Source of the DNA: Acidiferrimicrobium sp. IK
GTDB taxonomy: Bacteria; Actinomycetota; Acidimicrobiia; Acidimicrobiales; Palsa-688
Length of the DNA: 64,000 bases
NCBI RefSeq assembly: GCF_025499425.1
Contig: NZ_JAIMCB010000001.1
Location: forward strand, 1-64,000
Reading direction: 5' to 3'
Shown here: positions 17,002 through 25,441 of the stretch, one piece after another
Layout: every line of letters starts with the position of its first letter
How positions within the stretch are numbered: the stretch's first letter is position 1
Made by a program: the position numbers and the translations under genes
The notes under the pieces: model-generated
The model's database searches: none
Seen by the model: the letters and a program-made list of their open reading frames with translations, nothing else
What the model was told of the DNA's origin: nothing

Positions 17002-17832
17002 GTGGTCGATCTGACCGGCAGGGTCGCTATGGTCACCGGGGCCGCCCGAGGCATGGGCCGAACCCACGCAGTGGCCCTGGCCGAAGCCGGCGCCGATGTC
17101 GTGCTCTGCGACAGGTGCGCTGACCTACCGACCGTCGCCTACCCATTGGCCGACGAGCAAGACCTGGCCGAGACCGCCCGGCTGGTTGCCGCCGCCGGGC
17201 GAAGCGCCCTGTCCATGGTCTTCGACGTGCGCGACCGAACCGCCGTGGCGACCGCGGTGGCCGACGCGGTAGGGCGGCTGGGTCGTCTCGACATCCTCGT
17301 CGCCAACGCCGGGGTGAGCGCCCTCACGCCCATCCAGGGAGGGGACCCTGCGGTGTGGGACGACGTGCTCTCCACCAACCTGACGGGCGTCTACAACTGC
17401 ATCAGCGCGGTCGCTCCGATACTGGCCGAGCAGCGCTGGGGGCGTATCGTGGCCACCGCCTCCATGCTGGGACGGTCCGCCGCTCCGGCCCAGGCCGCCT
17501 ACGTTGCCTCCAAGTGGGGCGTGATCGGCCTGGTCAAGTCGGCCGCGCAAGACCTGGCTTCCGCGGGGGTCACGGTCAACGCCTTGGCCCCCGGCAACGT
17601 CGACACCCCGATGGTCCGCAATGATGCCCTGTTCCGGCTGGTGCGCCCCGATCTCGAACATCCCACGGCCGATGACGCCGCGGTGGTCCTCCAAAGCCTC
17701 CACCTCCAGCCGATTCCTTGGATCGACCCAGCCGAGGTGACCGAAGCGCTCATGTTCCTCGTCGGGGCCGCCCACATCACCGGCTCCGTCATCGACATCA
17801 ACGCCGGGGCGTCGGCCCGCTTCAGCGCCTGA
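17002..17832 (+). CDS. Mycofactocin-coupled-type SDR oxidoreductase
   Basis: This 276-residue short-chain dehydrogenase has the NAD motif TGAARGMGRTHAVALAEAGAD, NAGV near residue 100, catalytic Ser in TASMLGR and YVASK. The segment after the second strand (RCADLPTVAYPLADEQDLAE) is the extended insertion typical of the mycofactocin-dependent SDR family (TIGR03971), in which NAD is held tightly and re-oxidised by mycofactocin. I chose GTG 17002, which has GAGGAGG six bases upstream. No mft biosynthesis gene lies in the window. Substrates in this family are secondary alcohols such as carveol. Confidence 0.88.
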   Translation: MVDLTGRVAMVTGAARGMGRTHAVALAEAGADVVLCDRCADLPTVAYPLADEQDLAETARLVAAAGRSALSMVFDVRDRTAVATAVADAVGRLGRLDILVANAGVSALTPIQGGDPAVWDDVLSTNLTGVYNCISAVAPILAEQRWGRIVATASMLGRSAAPAQAAYVASKWGVIGLVKSAAQDLASAGVTVNALAPGNVDTPMVRNDALFRLVRPDLEHPTADDAAVVLQSLHLQPIPWIDPAEVTEALMFLVGAAHITGSVIDINAGASARFSA

Positions 17833-17871
17833 TCGGAACGTCCAGTGGGCGACGACGACACGCCGGCGTCC

Positions 17872-18435
17872 CTAGCCGGCGGTCACCGAACGCAGTTCTT
17901 GCAGCGACTCGTTGATCAACCGTCGGAACGCCGTCGGGTCATCCTGGTGCACCCAGCGGGCGAAGGCGACGTGGAACACCGTCACGCCCGCCTGTGCTGC
18001 CAGCACCGCGGCGTTGGCGGAGTATCCCCGGCTGAGCAGCATCGCCTCGATCGAGGCAGCCAGATTCTGCAGCTTGATGAGCTCGCGCTCGCGAAGCTCG
18101 GAGTTGGCCTGGATGATCCCGGCCCGCACCCCCGCGAAGTGGTGGCGTTCGGTGAACATCTCGGCGACAGGACCCAGCCCTGCGATCACCGCCCCGAGCG
18201 GGGTAGCCCCCGCTGGCGCGGCGGCTACCCCGTCCAGCCACACCCGCTCGAGTTCTGCTGAACCGCTGAAGAGCACCTCGCGCTTGTCGGAGAAGTAGCG
18301 AAAAAACGTGCGCTTGGTCAGGCCGGCGCGCGCCGCGATCTCGGCCACGGTGGTCGCCTCGTACCCCTGCTCTGCGAACAGGGTGATGGCGGCTTTCGTG
18401 AGGCGGCCCGCTGGGTCCGGTTGCCAACGTGACAT
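17872..18435 (-). CDS. TetR-family regulator of divergent reductase
   Basis: This 187-residue repressor has a TetR DNA-binding domain (RLTKAAITLFAEQGYEATTV, then AGLTKRTFFRYFSDKREVLF) and a helical C-terminal domain. The ATG at 18435 (MSRWQPDPAGR) is preferred over longer frames, which would run across the operator region. It faces an NAD-dependent reductase gene, and two matching palindromes lie in the 90-bp gap, so it very probably represses both directions. Confidence 0.9.
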   Translation of the reverse strand: MSRWQPDPAGRLTKAAITLFAEQGYEATTVAEIAARAGLTKRTFFRYFSDKREVLFSGSAELERVWLDGVAAAPAGATPLGAVIAGLGPVAEMFTERHHFAGVRAGIIQANSELRERELIKLQNLAASIEAMLLSRGYSANAAVLAAQAGVTVFHVAFARWVHQDDPTAFRRLINESLQELRSVTAG

Positions 18436-18453
18436 CTGCGGGGAGCGTAATCC

Positions 18454-18503
18454 ATGACACCGAGTGCCATGATTGGTGGTACGGTGATGGCACCAAGTGA
18501 CAT
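18454..18503. promoter_or_regulatory. Twin TetR operators
   Basis: Two 17-bp near-palindromes lie between the divergent genes: ATGACACCGAGTGCCAT at 18454-18470 and ATGGCACCAAGTGACAT at 18487-18503. Each has 7-bp arms around a 3-bp centre with one arm mismatch, and the centres are 33 bp apart, close to three helical turns. They would let two TetR dimers bind the same DNA face. Confidence 0.75.
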
Positions 18504-18525
18504 ACCGTCTAGATGGGAGCTCCAC

Positions 18526-19431
18526 ATGCGCATCTTCGTCACCGGCGCGTCAGGCCACATCGCCTCCGCCGTCATCCCCGAACTGCTCGGGCACGGTCAC
18601 CAAGTCCTCGGCCTGGCCCGCTCCGACGCCGCCGCGAAAGCGGTCGGCGCGCTGGGTGCCGATGTCCGCCGCGGCGACCTCGACGACCTCGAAGGTCTCA
18701 GGGTCGCCGCCGAGGAGGCCGACGGCGTGATCCACCTGGCGTTCAAGCACGAGGCCATGCGCACCGGGGAGTTCATGAGCGCGGTCGACTCCGATCTGGC
18801 AGCCACCCGGGCGCTCGGCGACGCCCTGGTGGGCACCGACAAGCCCTTCGTGACCACGAGCGGCACCCTGATGCTGGCCATGGCCGGGGTCAGCGGCCGC
18901 CCGGGCACCGAGGATGACCAGTCAGAGGGCGGTCCCCGGGTGGACGCCGCCAACTACACCCTGGCGCTGGCCCGCCAGGGGGTGCGCTCGTCGGTCGTGC
19001 GCCTTGCACCCATGGTCCACAGCGACCTCGACCATCACGGCTTCACCTCCGCCTTGATCGGCTTCGCCCGGGACAACAAAGCCGCGGCCTATATCGCCGA
19101 CGGCGCCAACCGCTGGCCGGCCGCCAACTCCTACGACATCGGCGTCTTGTACCGCCTGGCGGTGGAGAAGGGGCTGGCCGGCTCGACGTATCACGGCGTG
19201 GGCGACCTCGGCATCCCTTTCAAGGTGATCGCCGAGACGATCGCCGGCGCCCTCGGGGTGGAGACCAAGAGCGTGGCGTTGGACGAGGCGCCGCAGTACC
19301 TCGGCTTCCTCGCCGGCTTCGCTCACCTGCACAACCCGGTCACCAACGACAAGACCCGCCAGGCGCTCGGGTGGGAGCCGACCCATCCCGGCTGGGTCGA
19401 GGACGTCCAGACCGGCCACTACATCGGCTGA
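18526..19431 (+). CDS. NAD(P)-dependent extended SDR/epimerase-like reductase
   Basis: This 301-residue Rossmann protein starts MRIFVTGASGHIASAVIPEL, the GxxGxxG motif of extended/atypical SDRs, followed by LARSDAAAKAVGALGADVRRG and DGVIHLAF. It ends with a substrate domain containing the phrase DKTRQALGWEP, common in epimerase-like proteins. The usual YxxxK is not obvious in its normal place, so it may be a reductase or NmrA-like member. Start 18526 has GGGAG upstream and lies after the TetR operators; the frame opening at 18454 starts inside an operator. Confidence 0.88.
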   Translation: MRIFVTGASGHIASAVIPELLGHGHQVLGLARSDAAAKAVGALGADVRRGDLDDLEGLRVAAEEADGVIHLAFKHEAMRTGEFMSAVDSDLAATRALGDALVGTDKPFVTTSGTLMLAMAGVSGRPGTEDDQSEGGPRVDAANYTLALARQGVRSSVVRLAPMVHSDLDHHGFTSALIGFARDNKAAAYIADGANRWPAANSYDIGVLYRLAVEKGLAGSTYHGVGDLGIPFKVIAETIAGALGVETKSVALDEAPQYLGFLAGFAHLHNPVTNDKTRQALGWEPTHPGWVEDVQTGHYIG

Positions 19432-19623
19432 GGCCCCCTCGGGCGCGGAAATGACCTTGCGGCGCCCGCCGCCACCGACCACGATCGGCCATGGTCCTGG
19501 TGCGCCGGATTCGCCCCGGCGAAGCGAGATCCGGATGATCGCGTGCCTGCACGATCCGGGGTCTAGCGGCGGCGCCCCCGGCGGACCGGACGGCACCCAG
19601 CGCGACGCAGCCGGTCTCCGGGA

Positions 19624-20367
19624 TCAGCCGGCCTGACGGCGCTGTTGGAGCACCGCGTCGGCGATCTCCACCTTCACTGCGTCTTCGACCAGTTCGGCGC
19701 GCAGCCCGAGCGCTTGCAGGGCGTGGCGGACCGGCCCGTCGCCAGAGACCGTCCCGATCAGGAGATGTTCGGTCCCTATGTAGGTGTGACCGAGGCGCAG
19801 CGCCGCCTTCAGCGCCTGGCCGAACGCCTCCCGGCACGCAGCTGTGTAGTCCAGCCCTCGCAGCTCGGCGGGGTCGGGATCCGGCCCGGCGGTCGGGCGC
19901 CCCACCCCCAGCGCGTCTTGGGCCCGGTCGGCGCCGACCCCGAGGCGGGTGACCGCCCGCGCCGCGATACCGGCGGCGTCGAGCAACGTCGCCGCCGCCA
20001 GGTGCGACACGTCCACGGCCTCGCCCCCGCCCTCCGCGGCCAGCCGGGCGGCCGCGGCGACGGCGACGAGGGCCCGTGGCGTGAAGCGGTTGAACGCTTT
20101 CGCCTCCGGCAACAAGGGCTCGTCCTTGGCGGTGAACCGCTTCTGCGCCGCCTGCTTGGTCACGCCCATGGCGCCGCCGATCTGGCTCCACGACGCCCCA
20201 GACACCCGTGCCTGGTCGACGAAGTGACCGATCAGGGCATCCGCCTGATCGTTGAGCTCTTGGGCGGTGACCACGGCATCGGAGAGGTGCTCGAGCGGGC
20301 CGCCTTCTGGGTGGAGGGACCGCACGAACCCGATGAGGTTGTCGAGGGTGATCGGCATCGGCGCCAT
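19624..20367 (-). CDS. HTH plus Clp-N domain protein
   Basis: This 247-residue protein joins a helix-turn-helix-like N-terminal part (GASWSQIGGAMGVTKQAAQKRF near residue 60-80) to a Clp N-terminal repeat region (AAARLAAEGGGEAVDVSHLA and LGHTYIGTEHLLIG). It has no AAA+ ATPase module, so it cannot unfold proteins. Actinobacteria carry small Clp-N-only proteins thought to act as adaptors or sensors. The HTH part suggests DNA binding or a sigma-like contact. It is monocistronic as far as seen. Confidence 0.85.
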   Translation of the reverse strand: MAPMPITLDNLIGFVRSLHPEGGPLEHLSDAVVTAQELNDQADALIGHFVDQARVSGASWSQIGGAMGVTKQAAQKRFTAKDEPLLPEAKAFNRFTPRALVAVAAAARLAAEGGGEAVDVSHLAAATLLDAAGIAARAVTRLGVGADRAQDALGVGRPTAGPDPDPAELRGLDYTAACREAFGQALKAALRLGHTYIGTEHLLIGTVSGDGPVRHALQALGLRAELVEDAVKVEIADAVLQQRRQAG

Positions 20368-20474
20368 TCGTCAATCGTAGGTTGTCGGGTCTCTGCCGTC
20401 AATGCCAGGTTGACGTTGAGGGGTCGGTTGCCAGGCGGAGCGCAGCGTTTTCGGCCCGCCCAGCCGAATAGTCC

Positions 20475-20502
20475 TTTAGGCGGGGTCCGGGCCCGCCGAT
20501 CT
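20475..20502 (+). promoter_or_regulatory. FliA/WhiG-like promoter of the DUF1059-EAL operon
   Basis: TTTAG at 20475-20479, exactly 15 bp, then GCCGATCT at 20495-20502. This matches the spacing and -10 element of two other cyclic-di-GMP gene promoters in the window (34951-34978 and 51763-51790). The start codon of the DUF1059 gene lies 76 bp downstream. Confidence 0.5.
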
Positions 20503-20578
20503 TCCCCCCAGACACCGATTCCGCTACCTGTTCGAGGGCGGCGGCCGGCCGGCCGTTAGGGCCGTTAGAGGAGATCCC

Positions 20579-20752
20579 GTGAAGACCTTTGCTTGTGGGG
20601 ACGTGGTCCCGGGCTGCACCGCCTCTTGGAGCTGCGAGACGGAAGAGGAGATCCTCCTCGGGGTGGCCGAGCACGCCGCCGTGGCCCACGGGATGCGCAC
20701 CATCCCCGCGGGCGTCGTCGCCGAGGTCCGGCAGCACATCTTCGCGGGGTGA
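20579..20752 (+). CDS. DUF1059 small protein
   Basis: This 57-residue protein starts at a GTG with GAGGAG seven bases upstream and reads VKTFACGDVVPGCTASW, then EEEILLGVAEHAAVAHG and a C terminus EVRQHIF. The pattern C-G-D-V-V-P-G-C...H matches the DUF1059 family of small proteins. Two cysteines and a histidine might bind metal, but the function is unknown. Its stop overlaps the EAL gene start (GTGA), so the two are translationally coupled, linking it to cyclic-di-GMP turnover. Confidence 0.85.
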   Translation: MKTFACGDVVPGCTASWSCETEEEILLGVAEHAAVAHGMRTIPAGVVAEVRQHIFAG

Positions 20753-21900
20753 CCGCCGTCCCCGCTGCGACGGCGCCCTCCGGCCCGGACCGCTCGCAGT
20801 CGGCGTGGCGGCGCCGCATCTCCGGGGTGCTCAACGAGAAGGCGGTGCGGATCGTCTACCAGCCGATCATGGACGTCCGGGCCGGCACCGTCGCCGGGTA
20901 CGAAGCCTTGGCCCGCTTCGACGAGCCGGGCCTGTCGGTAGAGGAGTGGTTCGCCGCGGCCCGGGCCGCGGGGATGGCGGCCCAACTCGAGGCGGCGGCC
21001 ATCAGCCTGGCGTTGGCCGCCCGCCCGTCGCTGCCAAACAACTGCTTTCTCACCGTGAACGTCTCACCAGCGGAGCTATCCGAGCCGCTGGTCCAGCAGG
21101 CGCTGGCCGCGGCCGGTGACCTCGCCGGGGTGGTTCTCGAGGTCACCGAGCAGACGGTGGTCGAGTCGTACCCCGAACTCGAACGCCAGCTGCGGCGCTG
21201 GCGCAACTCCGGCGCCCTGGTCGCAGTCGACGACGCCGGAGCCGGCTACGCCGGGCTCCGCCACCTCCTCGAGCTGCGTCCATCGATCATCAAGCTCGAC
21301 CGTCACCTGGTCGACCGGATCGACCGGGACCCGGCCAAACGGGTGCTCGCCGAGATGATCGGAACCTTCGCCGATCGGACCGACGCGTGGGTGCTGGCGG
21401 AGGGGATCGAGCGCCGGCCCGAGCTCGACGTAATCGCCGAGCTCGGCATCCCGCTGGCGCAGGGCTACTTCGTCGGCCGGCCCGCGCCGGGGTGGTCCGG
21501 TCTCGGCGAGGCGTCGACCTGGGCCGCCTACCGGGAGGCGCCGGTCCGGGCCGCCAGGCCGGGGACCGTGGCCGCCCACCTGGTCGCGTGTCCCATGGCG
21601 GCGGACCTGGCCGCGGCCTCGGCGCTCCTCGGCGCCGACGACGACCTCGACTGGGTGGTCGTCGCCGACCGCCTGGGCCGGCCTTCCGCCGTGGTCAGCC
21701 CCGATGACCTGGTGGCGAACGGCCCGGGCGCCGGTCAACAGGTCAACGCCGGGACGCCGGCGGCCCAAGCCCTGCGCCGGGCCATGGCCAGGAGCGCCGG
21801 CCAGCGCTTCGCCCCGTTGATCGTCATCGACGAGGTCGGCCGCTACCTCGGTATCGCGCCCATCGACCGCCTCGTAGACGGGGTCGCCGCCCAGGCCTGA
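20749..21900 (+). CDS. EAL-domain phosphodiesterase with CBS-like C terminus
   Basis: This 383-residue protein has an EAL domain: RIVYQPIMDV, GYEALARF, NVSPAELS, EVTEQTVV, DDAGAGYAGL (a DDFG variant), IIKLDRHLV, LAEGIE and AQGYFVGRP. The metal and catalytic positions known for active EAL phosphodiesterases are therefore present, so hydrolysis of cyclic di-GMP is plausible. The C-terminal 120 residues look like a CBS pair (DWVVVADRLGRPSAVVSP, then FAPLIVIDEVGRYLGIAPID), which may sense nucleotides. The start is GTG 20749, coupled to DUF1059. It is probably driven by the FliA/WhiG-like promoter. Confidence 0.88.
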   Translation: MTAVPAATAPSGPDRSQSAWRRRISGVLNEKAVRIVYQPIMDVRAGTVAGYEALARFDEPGLSVEEWFAAARAAGMAAQLEAAAISLALAARPSLPNNCFLTVNVSPAELSEPLVQQALAAAGDLAGVVLEVTEQTVVESYPELERQLRRWRNSGALVAVDDAGAGYAGLRHLLELRPSIIKLDRHLVDRIDRDPAKRVLAEMIGTFADRTDAWVLAEGIERRPELDVIAELGIPLAQGYFVGRPAPGWSGLGEASTWAAYREAPVRAARPGTVAAHLVACPMAADLAAASALLGADDDLDWVVVADRLGRPSAVVSPDDLVANGPGAGQQVNAGTPAAQALRRAMARSAGQRFAPLIVIDEVGRYLGIAPIDRLVDGVAAQA

Positions 21901-21930
21901 GCGACACCGCCGACGCGGCCGACCAAGACG

Positions 21931-22698
21931 TCAGCCGCCCGCCGCCTCGTGGCTCAACCATTCGTCGAACGTGGTCGGCATGATCCGGGCTCCCGGGCCG
22001 GGCAGCAAGACGTTGCCGGCCATCGTCACGTCGAAGGGGCCGTCCCACGTCGGCACCAGCCGCACCTGTCGGTCGCGGGCGGCGAGCGTCCGACGGGCCA
22101 TGTCGACGAGATCTTGGGTTTCGGGTCCGGCGACGTCGAGGCGCCGGTGCTGGGGCGCGCCGAGTCCGACCTCGGCGAGGACGGCTGCCACGTCGGTAGG
22201 AGCGATCGGCTGGACGAGCAGCGGAGGGACGGCAGCCACCCCGTCGCTCTCGCTCCAGCCCACGACGGTGGCCGCGAAGTCGTGGAACTGGGTCGAACGC
22301 ACGATCGTCCAAGGCACAGGACCTCCGACGACCGCGGCCTCCTGGGCCAGCTTGCCCGCGTAGTGGGGGTTGCGGGCCGGCTCGGCGGGCCCGACGATCG
22401 ACAGCACGACGTGGTGGCCGACGCCGGCGCGCCGCTCCGCCTCAAGGAGGTTCGCGGTCGTGGTGGAGAAGAACTCCACCGTCGCGTCGCGGTCCCGGGT
22501 GGCGGCGTTGGTGGCGTCGATGACCGCCTCCACCCCGGCGAGGACGCCCTCCAAACCGGCGCCGGAACGCAGGTCGACGCCCCGAGCCCGGCTGATCTCG
22601 ACCACGTCGTGGCCGCCGGCGCGCAGCGCGGCGGCGGTCAGGGACCCGATGTGGCCGGTGGCTCCGGCGACGGCGACCGTCCTCGGCGCGGGGGGCAC
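21931..22698 (-). CDS. NAD(P)-binding NmrA-like protein
   Basis: This 255-residue atypical SDR begins at GTG 22698 with TVAVAGATGHIGSLTAAAL, a GxxGxxG NAD(P) motif. It has VEAVIDATNAAT and HVVLSIVG, then WTIVRSTQFHDFA, which are typical of NmrA/NAD(P)H-binding family proteins that act as redox sensors or reductases. The long upstream in-frame extension to 22851 lacks family character. It shares the minus strand with the following genes but ends near the EAL gene, and its regulation is not apparent. Confidence 0.85.
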   Translation of the reverse strand: MPPAPRTVAVAGATGHIGSLTAAALRAGGHDVVEISRARGVDLRSGAGLEGVLAGVEAVIDATNAATRDRDATVEFFSTTTANLLEAERRAGVGHHVVLSIVGPAEPARNPHYAGKLAQEAAVVGGPVPWTIVRSTQFHDFAATVVGWSESDGVAAVPPLLVQPIAPTDVAAVLAEVGLGAPQHRRLDVAGPETQDLVDMARRTLAARDRQVRLVPTWDGPFDVTMAGNVLLPGPGARIMPTTFDEWLSHEAAGG

Positions 22699-22738
22699 CC
22701 CTAAACGATACGGGCCGGCCACCGGCGTCCCCAAAACT

Positions 22739-23557
22739 TCATTCGCAGCGCCGAGCGACCCGCAGGACGGCGAGGTAGCGCCGGGGCACCCGGTCGCCCA
22801 TTCGGGTGCGGATCCGCTCGGCGATGGCGCCGAGCAGCGCGCCTCGGGCATCCGGGTCGAGCGAGCGGTAGATCGAGACGGACAGGAGCAGATCGGCGAA
22901 CCCCTCCCCGTTGAACCACTGGACGTGGGGATAGAACCGCACGGTTGGTGCCTCGAACAGGGGGCCGGGGTCCTCGATGCGCTCGAGCGTCCCCCAGCCG
23001 GGGCCTGCGGCGCGGACCTCCTCCTCGAGCGGCGGGTGCCCCCAGTTGGGGTTGCCGGGGCAGTACCGGTCGTGGAGGTCGGCGGTCGCGGCGTAGACCT
23101 CCGGCTCGCCGGGCCGGCGGGTCACCACGTTCGAGAGCAGCGCGACCGACCCTCCGGGGCGGAGGAGGTCACGGGCCCGGGCCCAGCCGACCGAGGGGTC
23201 GACCCAATGCCACGCCGACGCCGCGACCAGCGCGTCGAAGCGCCTGGCGCGCTCGTCCCACTCCTCGAACGTCGAGGTCTCGACCTCGACGTTGGGCCGG
23301 CCGGCGACGTTACGCCGGGCGAGCGAGGCCATCCCCGGGCCTGGCTCCACGGCGGTGACCGAGCATCCCAGGTCGGCCAGCGGGCGGGTCGCCTGGCCGG
23401 TGCCGCAGCCCACCTCGAGCACCGAAGACCCGGCGCCGATGCCGGCGAGGGCGGCCAAATCCTCGAACAGCTCCGCGGGGTAGGAGGGCCGCACGCGGTC
23501 GTAGAGATCGGGTGCCTCGTCGAAGATCCGGCCGAGGCGCCGGTCGGGTCCGGTCAT
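22739..23557 (-). CDS. Class I SAM-dependent methyltransferase
   Basis: This 272-residue methyltransferase has motif I SVLEVGCGTGQATRPLADLG near residue 46 and an acidic motif in VTAVEPGPGM. FDALVAASAWHWVDP and LLRPGGSVALLSNVV follow, typical of the methyltransferase-11/25 group. The target is not known. The ATG at 23557 is the natural start. It lies 40 bp upstream of the NmrA-like gene on the same strand and could be co-transcribed with it. Confidence 0.9.
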   Translation of the reverse strand: MTGPDRRLGRIFDEAPDLYDRVRPSYPAELFEDLAALAGIGAGSSVLEVGCGTGQATRPLADLGCSVTAVEPGPGMASLARRNVAGRPNVEVETSTFEEWDERARRFDALVAASAWHWVDPSVGWARARDLLRPGGSVALLSNVVTRRPGEPEVYAATADLHDRYCPGNPNWGHPPLEEEVRAAGPGWGTLERIEDPGPLFEAPTVRFYPHVQWFNGEGFADLLLSVSIYRSLDPDARGALLGAIAERIRTRMGDRVPRRYLAVLRVARRCE

Positions 23558-23630
23558 CCCGCCATGGTGCCCTACCGGGCGGCGGGCGGCGGGCGGTGGA
23601 AGCGGCGGGGTTGCTCCGGCTTGCGGCGTG

Positions 23631-24227
23631 TCAGCCGGGCGGCCGAACCGGGTAGCGCAGGTGCAACGCGCGGGCGCCTTGGACCACGACCGGGTCGTCG
23701 AGGAGGACGTGGCCGCCGGTCAGCTCGGCGAAGTAGCGGACACCGGCCCCGAACAGGACCGGGACCAGGCTGACGCAGATCTCGTCGACGAGGCCGAGGT
23801 TGAGGGCCTGCTGGATGATGTCGGCGCTGGCGATGGTCACGAACTTGGCTCCGGCCACGGACTTGGCGGCGGTGACCCCATCGGCGACGGAGCCGGTGAA
23901 GGTCGTGCGGGGGAACCGCTCGGCCGCGTCGGGCGGCGGCGGGCGGTGGGTGACGACGACGACCGGGGCGCCGGCAGGGTGGTTGTCGCCCCACCCGTCG
24001 GTCTGGTCGAAGAGCCGGCGGCCGGAGACGATGGCGCCGCAACCCGACGTGAGCTCCTGGAGCATCGGCGCGCTGGCGGCGTCGGTGGAGAAGCTCATGG
24101 TGTCCTGGGCGCTCGGCACCGTGACGTCGCCGCCCCAGTACCACTCGAACAGCTCGCCGGGGTTGTCGTCGGGTTGGGCGACGAACCCGTCCAGCGACAT
24201 GCACATGTGGGTCAGCACTTTGGTCAT
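23631..24227 (-). CDS. Dihydrofolate reductase-like (RibD C-terminal) family protein
   Basis: This 198-residue protein is a second member of the RibD-C/dihydrofolate reductase superfamily in the window. It shows MTKVLTHMCMSLDGFVAQPD at the N terminus, GAIVSGRRLFD, VVVVTHRPPPP and a C-terminal LVPVLFGAGVRYF. The ATG at 24227 is chosen because family homology starts there. It follows the sulfotransferase by 28 bp and may be the last gene of that operon. The substrate is unknown. Confidence 0.85.
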   Translation of the reverse strand: MTKVLTHMCMSLDGFVAQPDDNPGELFEWYWGGDVTVPSAQDTMSFSTDAASAPMLQELTSGCGAIVSGRRLFDQTDGWGDNHPAGAPVVVVTHRPPPPDAAERFPRTTFTGSVADGVTAAKSVAGAKFVTIASADIIQQALNLGLVDEICVSLVPVLFGAGVRYFAELTGGHVLLDDPVVVQGARALHLRYPVRPPG

Positions 24228-24255
24228 GCCTTGATGACTGCGCCGGCCCCGTAAA

Positions 24256-25413
24256 TCATCGGCGGGCGGCCAGCTGGGGGTGGGCGGCCAGGTAGCCGCT
24301 GAAGCGGTCGTCGACCTCCTCGGGGCGCAAGCCGAACTCCTCCAGGGTGTAGCGGTGCGCCGGGCGCCCGGCGCCGGCGTGCAACAGGCCGTCCATCGCG
24401 GCGCGAGCCCCCGGGAGCAGCGGCTGGCCGACACGGTCGTAGATGGTCTCGACGGTCCGGAGCGGGTCGGCGACGAACTCGTCGTAGTAGACGTCGAGGA
24501 ACCGGTCCGGGTCGTGGCCCTCCCGGTCCCGCTGGAACGTGTCGGCGCCGCGCCCCCACAGCTCCAGTTGGGCGGCGCCTACCGTCGGGCCGGCGAACAC
24601 CGACGACCAGCCGTCGGACGCTTGGGCGTTGAGGCTGCACACCGAGGCGATGACCGAGCGGGGCGCCCGGTGGGTCTGGACGACGAGGGCGTCGGGGTAC
24701 ACCGCCATCAGCGCGTCCAGCGCGAACAGATGGCTGGGGTTCTTGAGCACCCAACGCCGCCCGGCGTCGGGCAGGCCGATCAGCTGCAGGTTGCGCCGGT
24801 GGCGGGCGTACGCCGCGGTCCAGTCCTGGCGTTCCAGCCACGCCGAGTAGGTCGGGATGTACGCCAGGCACTCGTAGGAGATCGACATCGCCGACTGGCG
24901 GAGCAGCTGCCAGCACTCCTCGACTTGCTCCGCGGACATTTCGTGGGCGCCGAGGAACTCGGGGTGCGCGACCTTGTGCTGCTCGTAGCCGGCCTGGATC
25001 TGCTGGAACACCGGGTCGTCGGCCCACCTCTCCCGGGGTGGGCGGGGCTGGGGAACGTCGGTCAGCCACACCTCGAGGCCTTGGTTGGCCGGGTCGGCGG
25101 CCAGCAGGCGGTGCAAGGCGGTGGTCCCCGTGCGCGGCAGCCCAGTCACCAACACCGGCCGGTCGATCGCCACGTCGGCGTGCTGCGGATGGCGCCTCCA
25201 CCCGTCCTGGCTGAGCAGGCGGGCGGCCAGCGCGCCGCGGAGGAACGCCCGCTTCACCTTCCGTCCGAGCGGGGTGAGGGCGGCGTCGCGGTGATAGGAG
25301 TCGAGCAGCACCCCGAGCCCCTCCCCGTAGTCGCGGTCCCCGAAGTCGTCGAGGCCGGTAACCCGCGTCGCCGCCTGCTCCAGGTCCTCGACGGTACCGA
25401 CGTCGTCTCGCAT
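24256..25413 (-). CDS. Sulfotransferase family protein
   Basis: This 385-residue enzyme has the PAPS 5'-phosphosulfate-binding loop VLVTGLPRTGTTALHRLLA near residue 87. The 3'-phosphate-binding region (VVQTHRAPRSVIASVCSL near 245) and WVLKNPSHLFALDALM are also present, which are typical of the sulfotransferase_3 group. It would transfer sulfate from PAPS to a hydroxyl, probably on a lipid-like or sterol-like molecule. It is the third gene after DUF1214 and SDR genes, an arrangement that suggests a shared pathway. Confidence 0.9.
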   Translation of the reverse strand: MRDDVGTVEDLEQAATRVTGLDDFGDRDYGEGLGVLLDSYHRDAALTPLGRKVKRAFLRGALAARLLSQDGWRRHPQHADVAIDRPVLVTGLPRTGTTALHRLLAADPANQGLEVWLTDVPQPRPPRERWADDPVFQQIQAGYEQHKVAHPEFLGAHEMSAEQVEECWQLLRQSAMSISYECLAYIPTYSAWLERQDWTAAYARHRRNLQLIGLPDAGRRWVLKNPSHLFALDALMAVYPDALVVQTHRAPRSVIASVCSLNAQASDGWSSVFAGPTVGAAQLELWGRGADTFQRDREGHDPDRFLDVYYDEFVADPLRTVETIYDRVGQPLLPGARAAMDGLLHAGAGRPAHRYTLEEFGLRPEEVDDRFSGYLAAHPQLAARR

Positions 25414-25441
25414 CGCTGTCCCCTCCAGTGGTGGTACTGGT

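Noticed and set aside
20400-20578. Cyclic-di-GMP riboswitch before the EAL operon
   Set aside because: No GEMM-type conserved core could be recognised; the conserved part fits a sigma-28-like promoter better.
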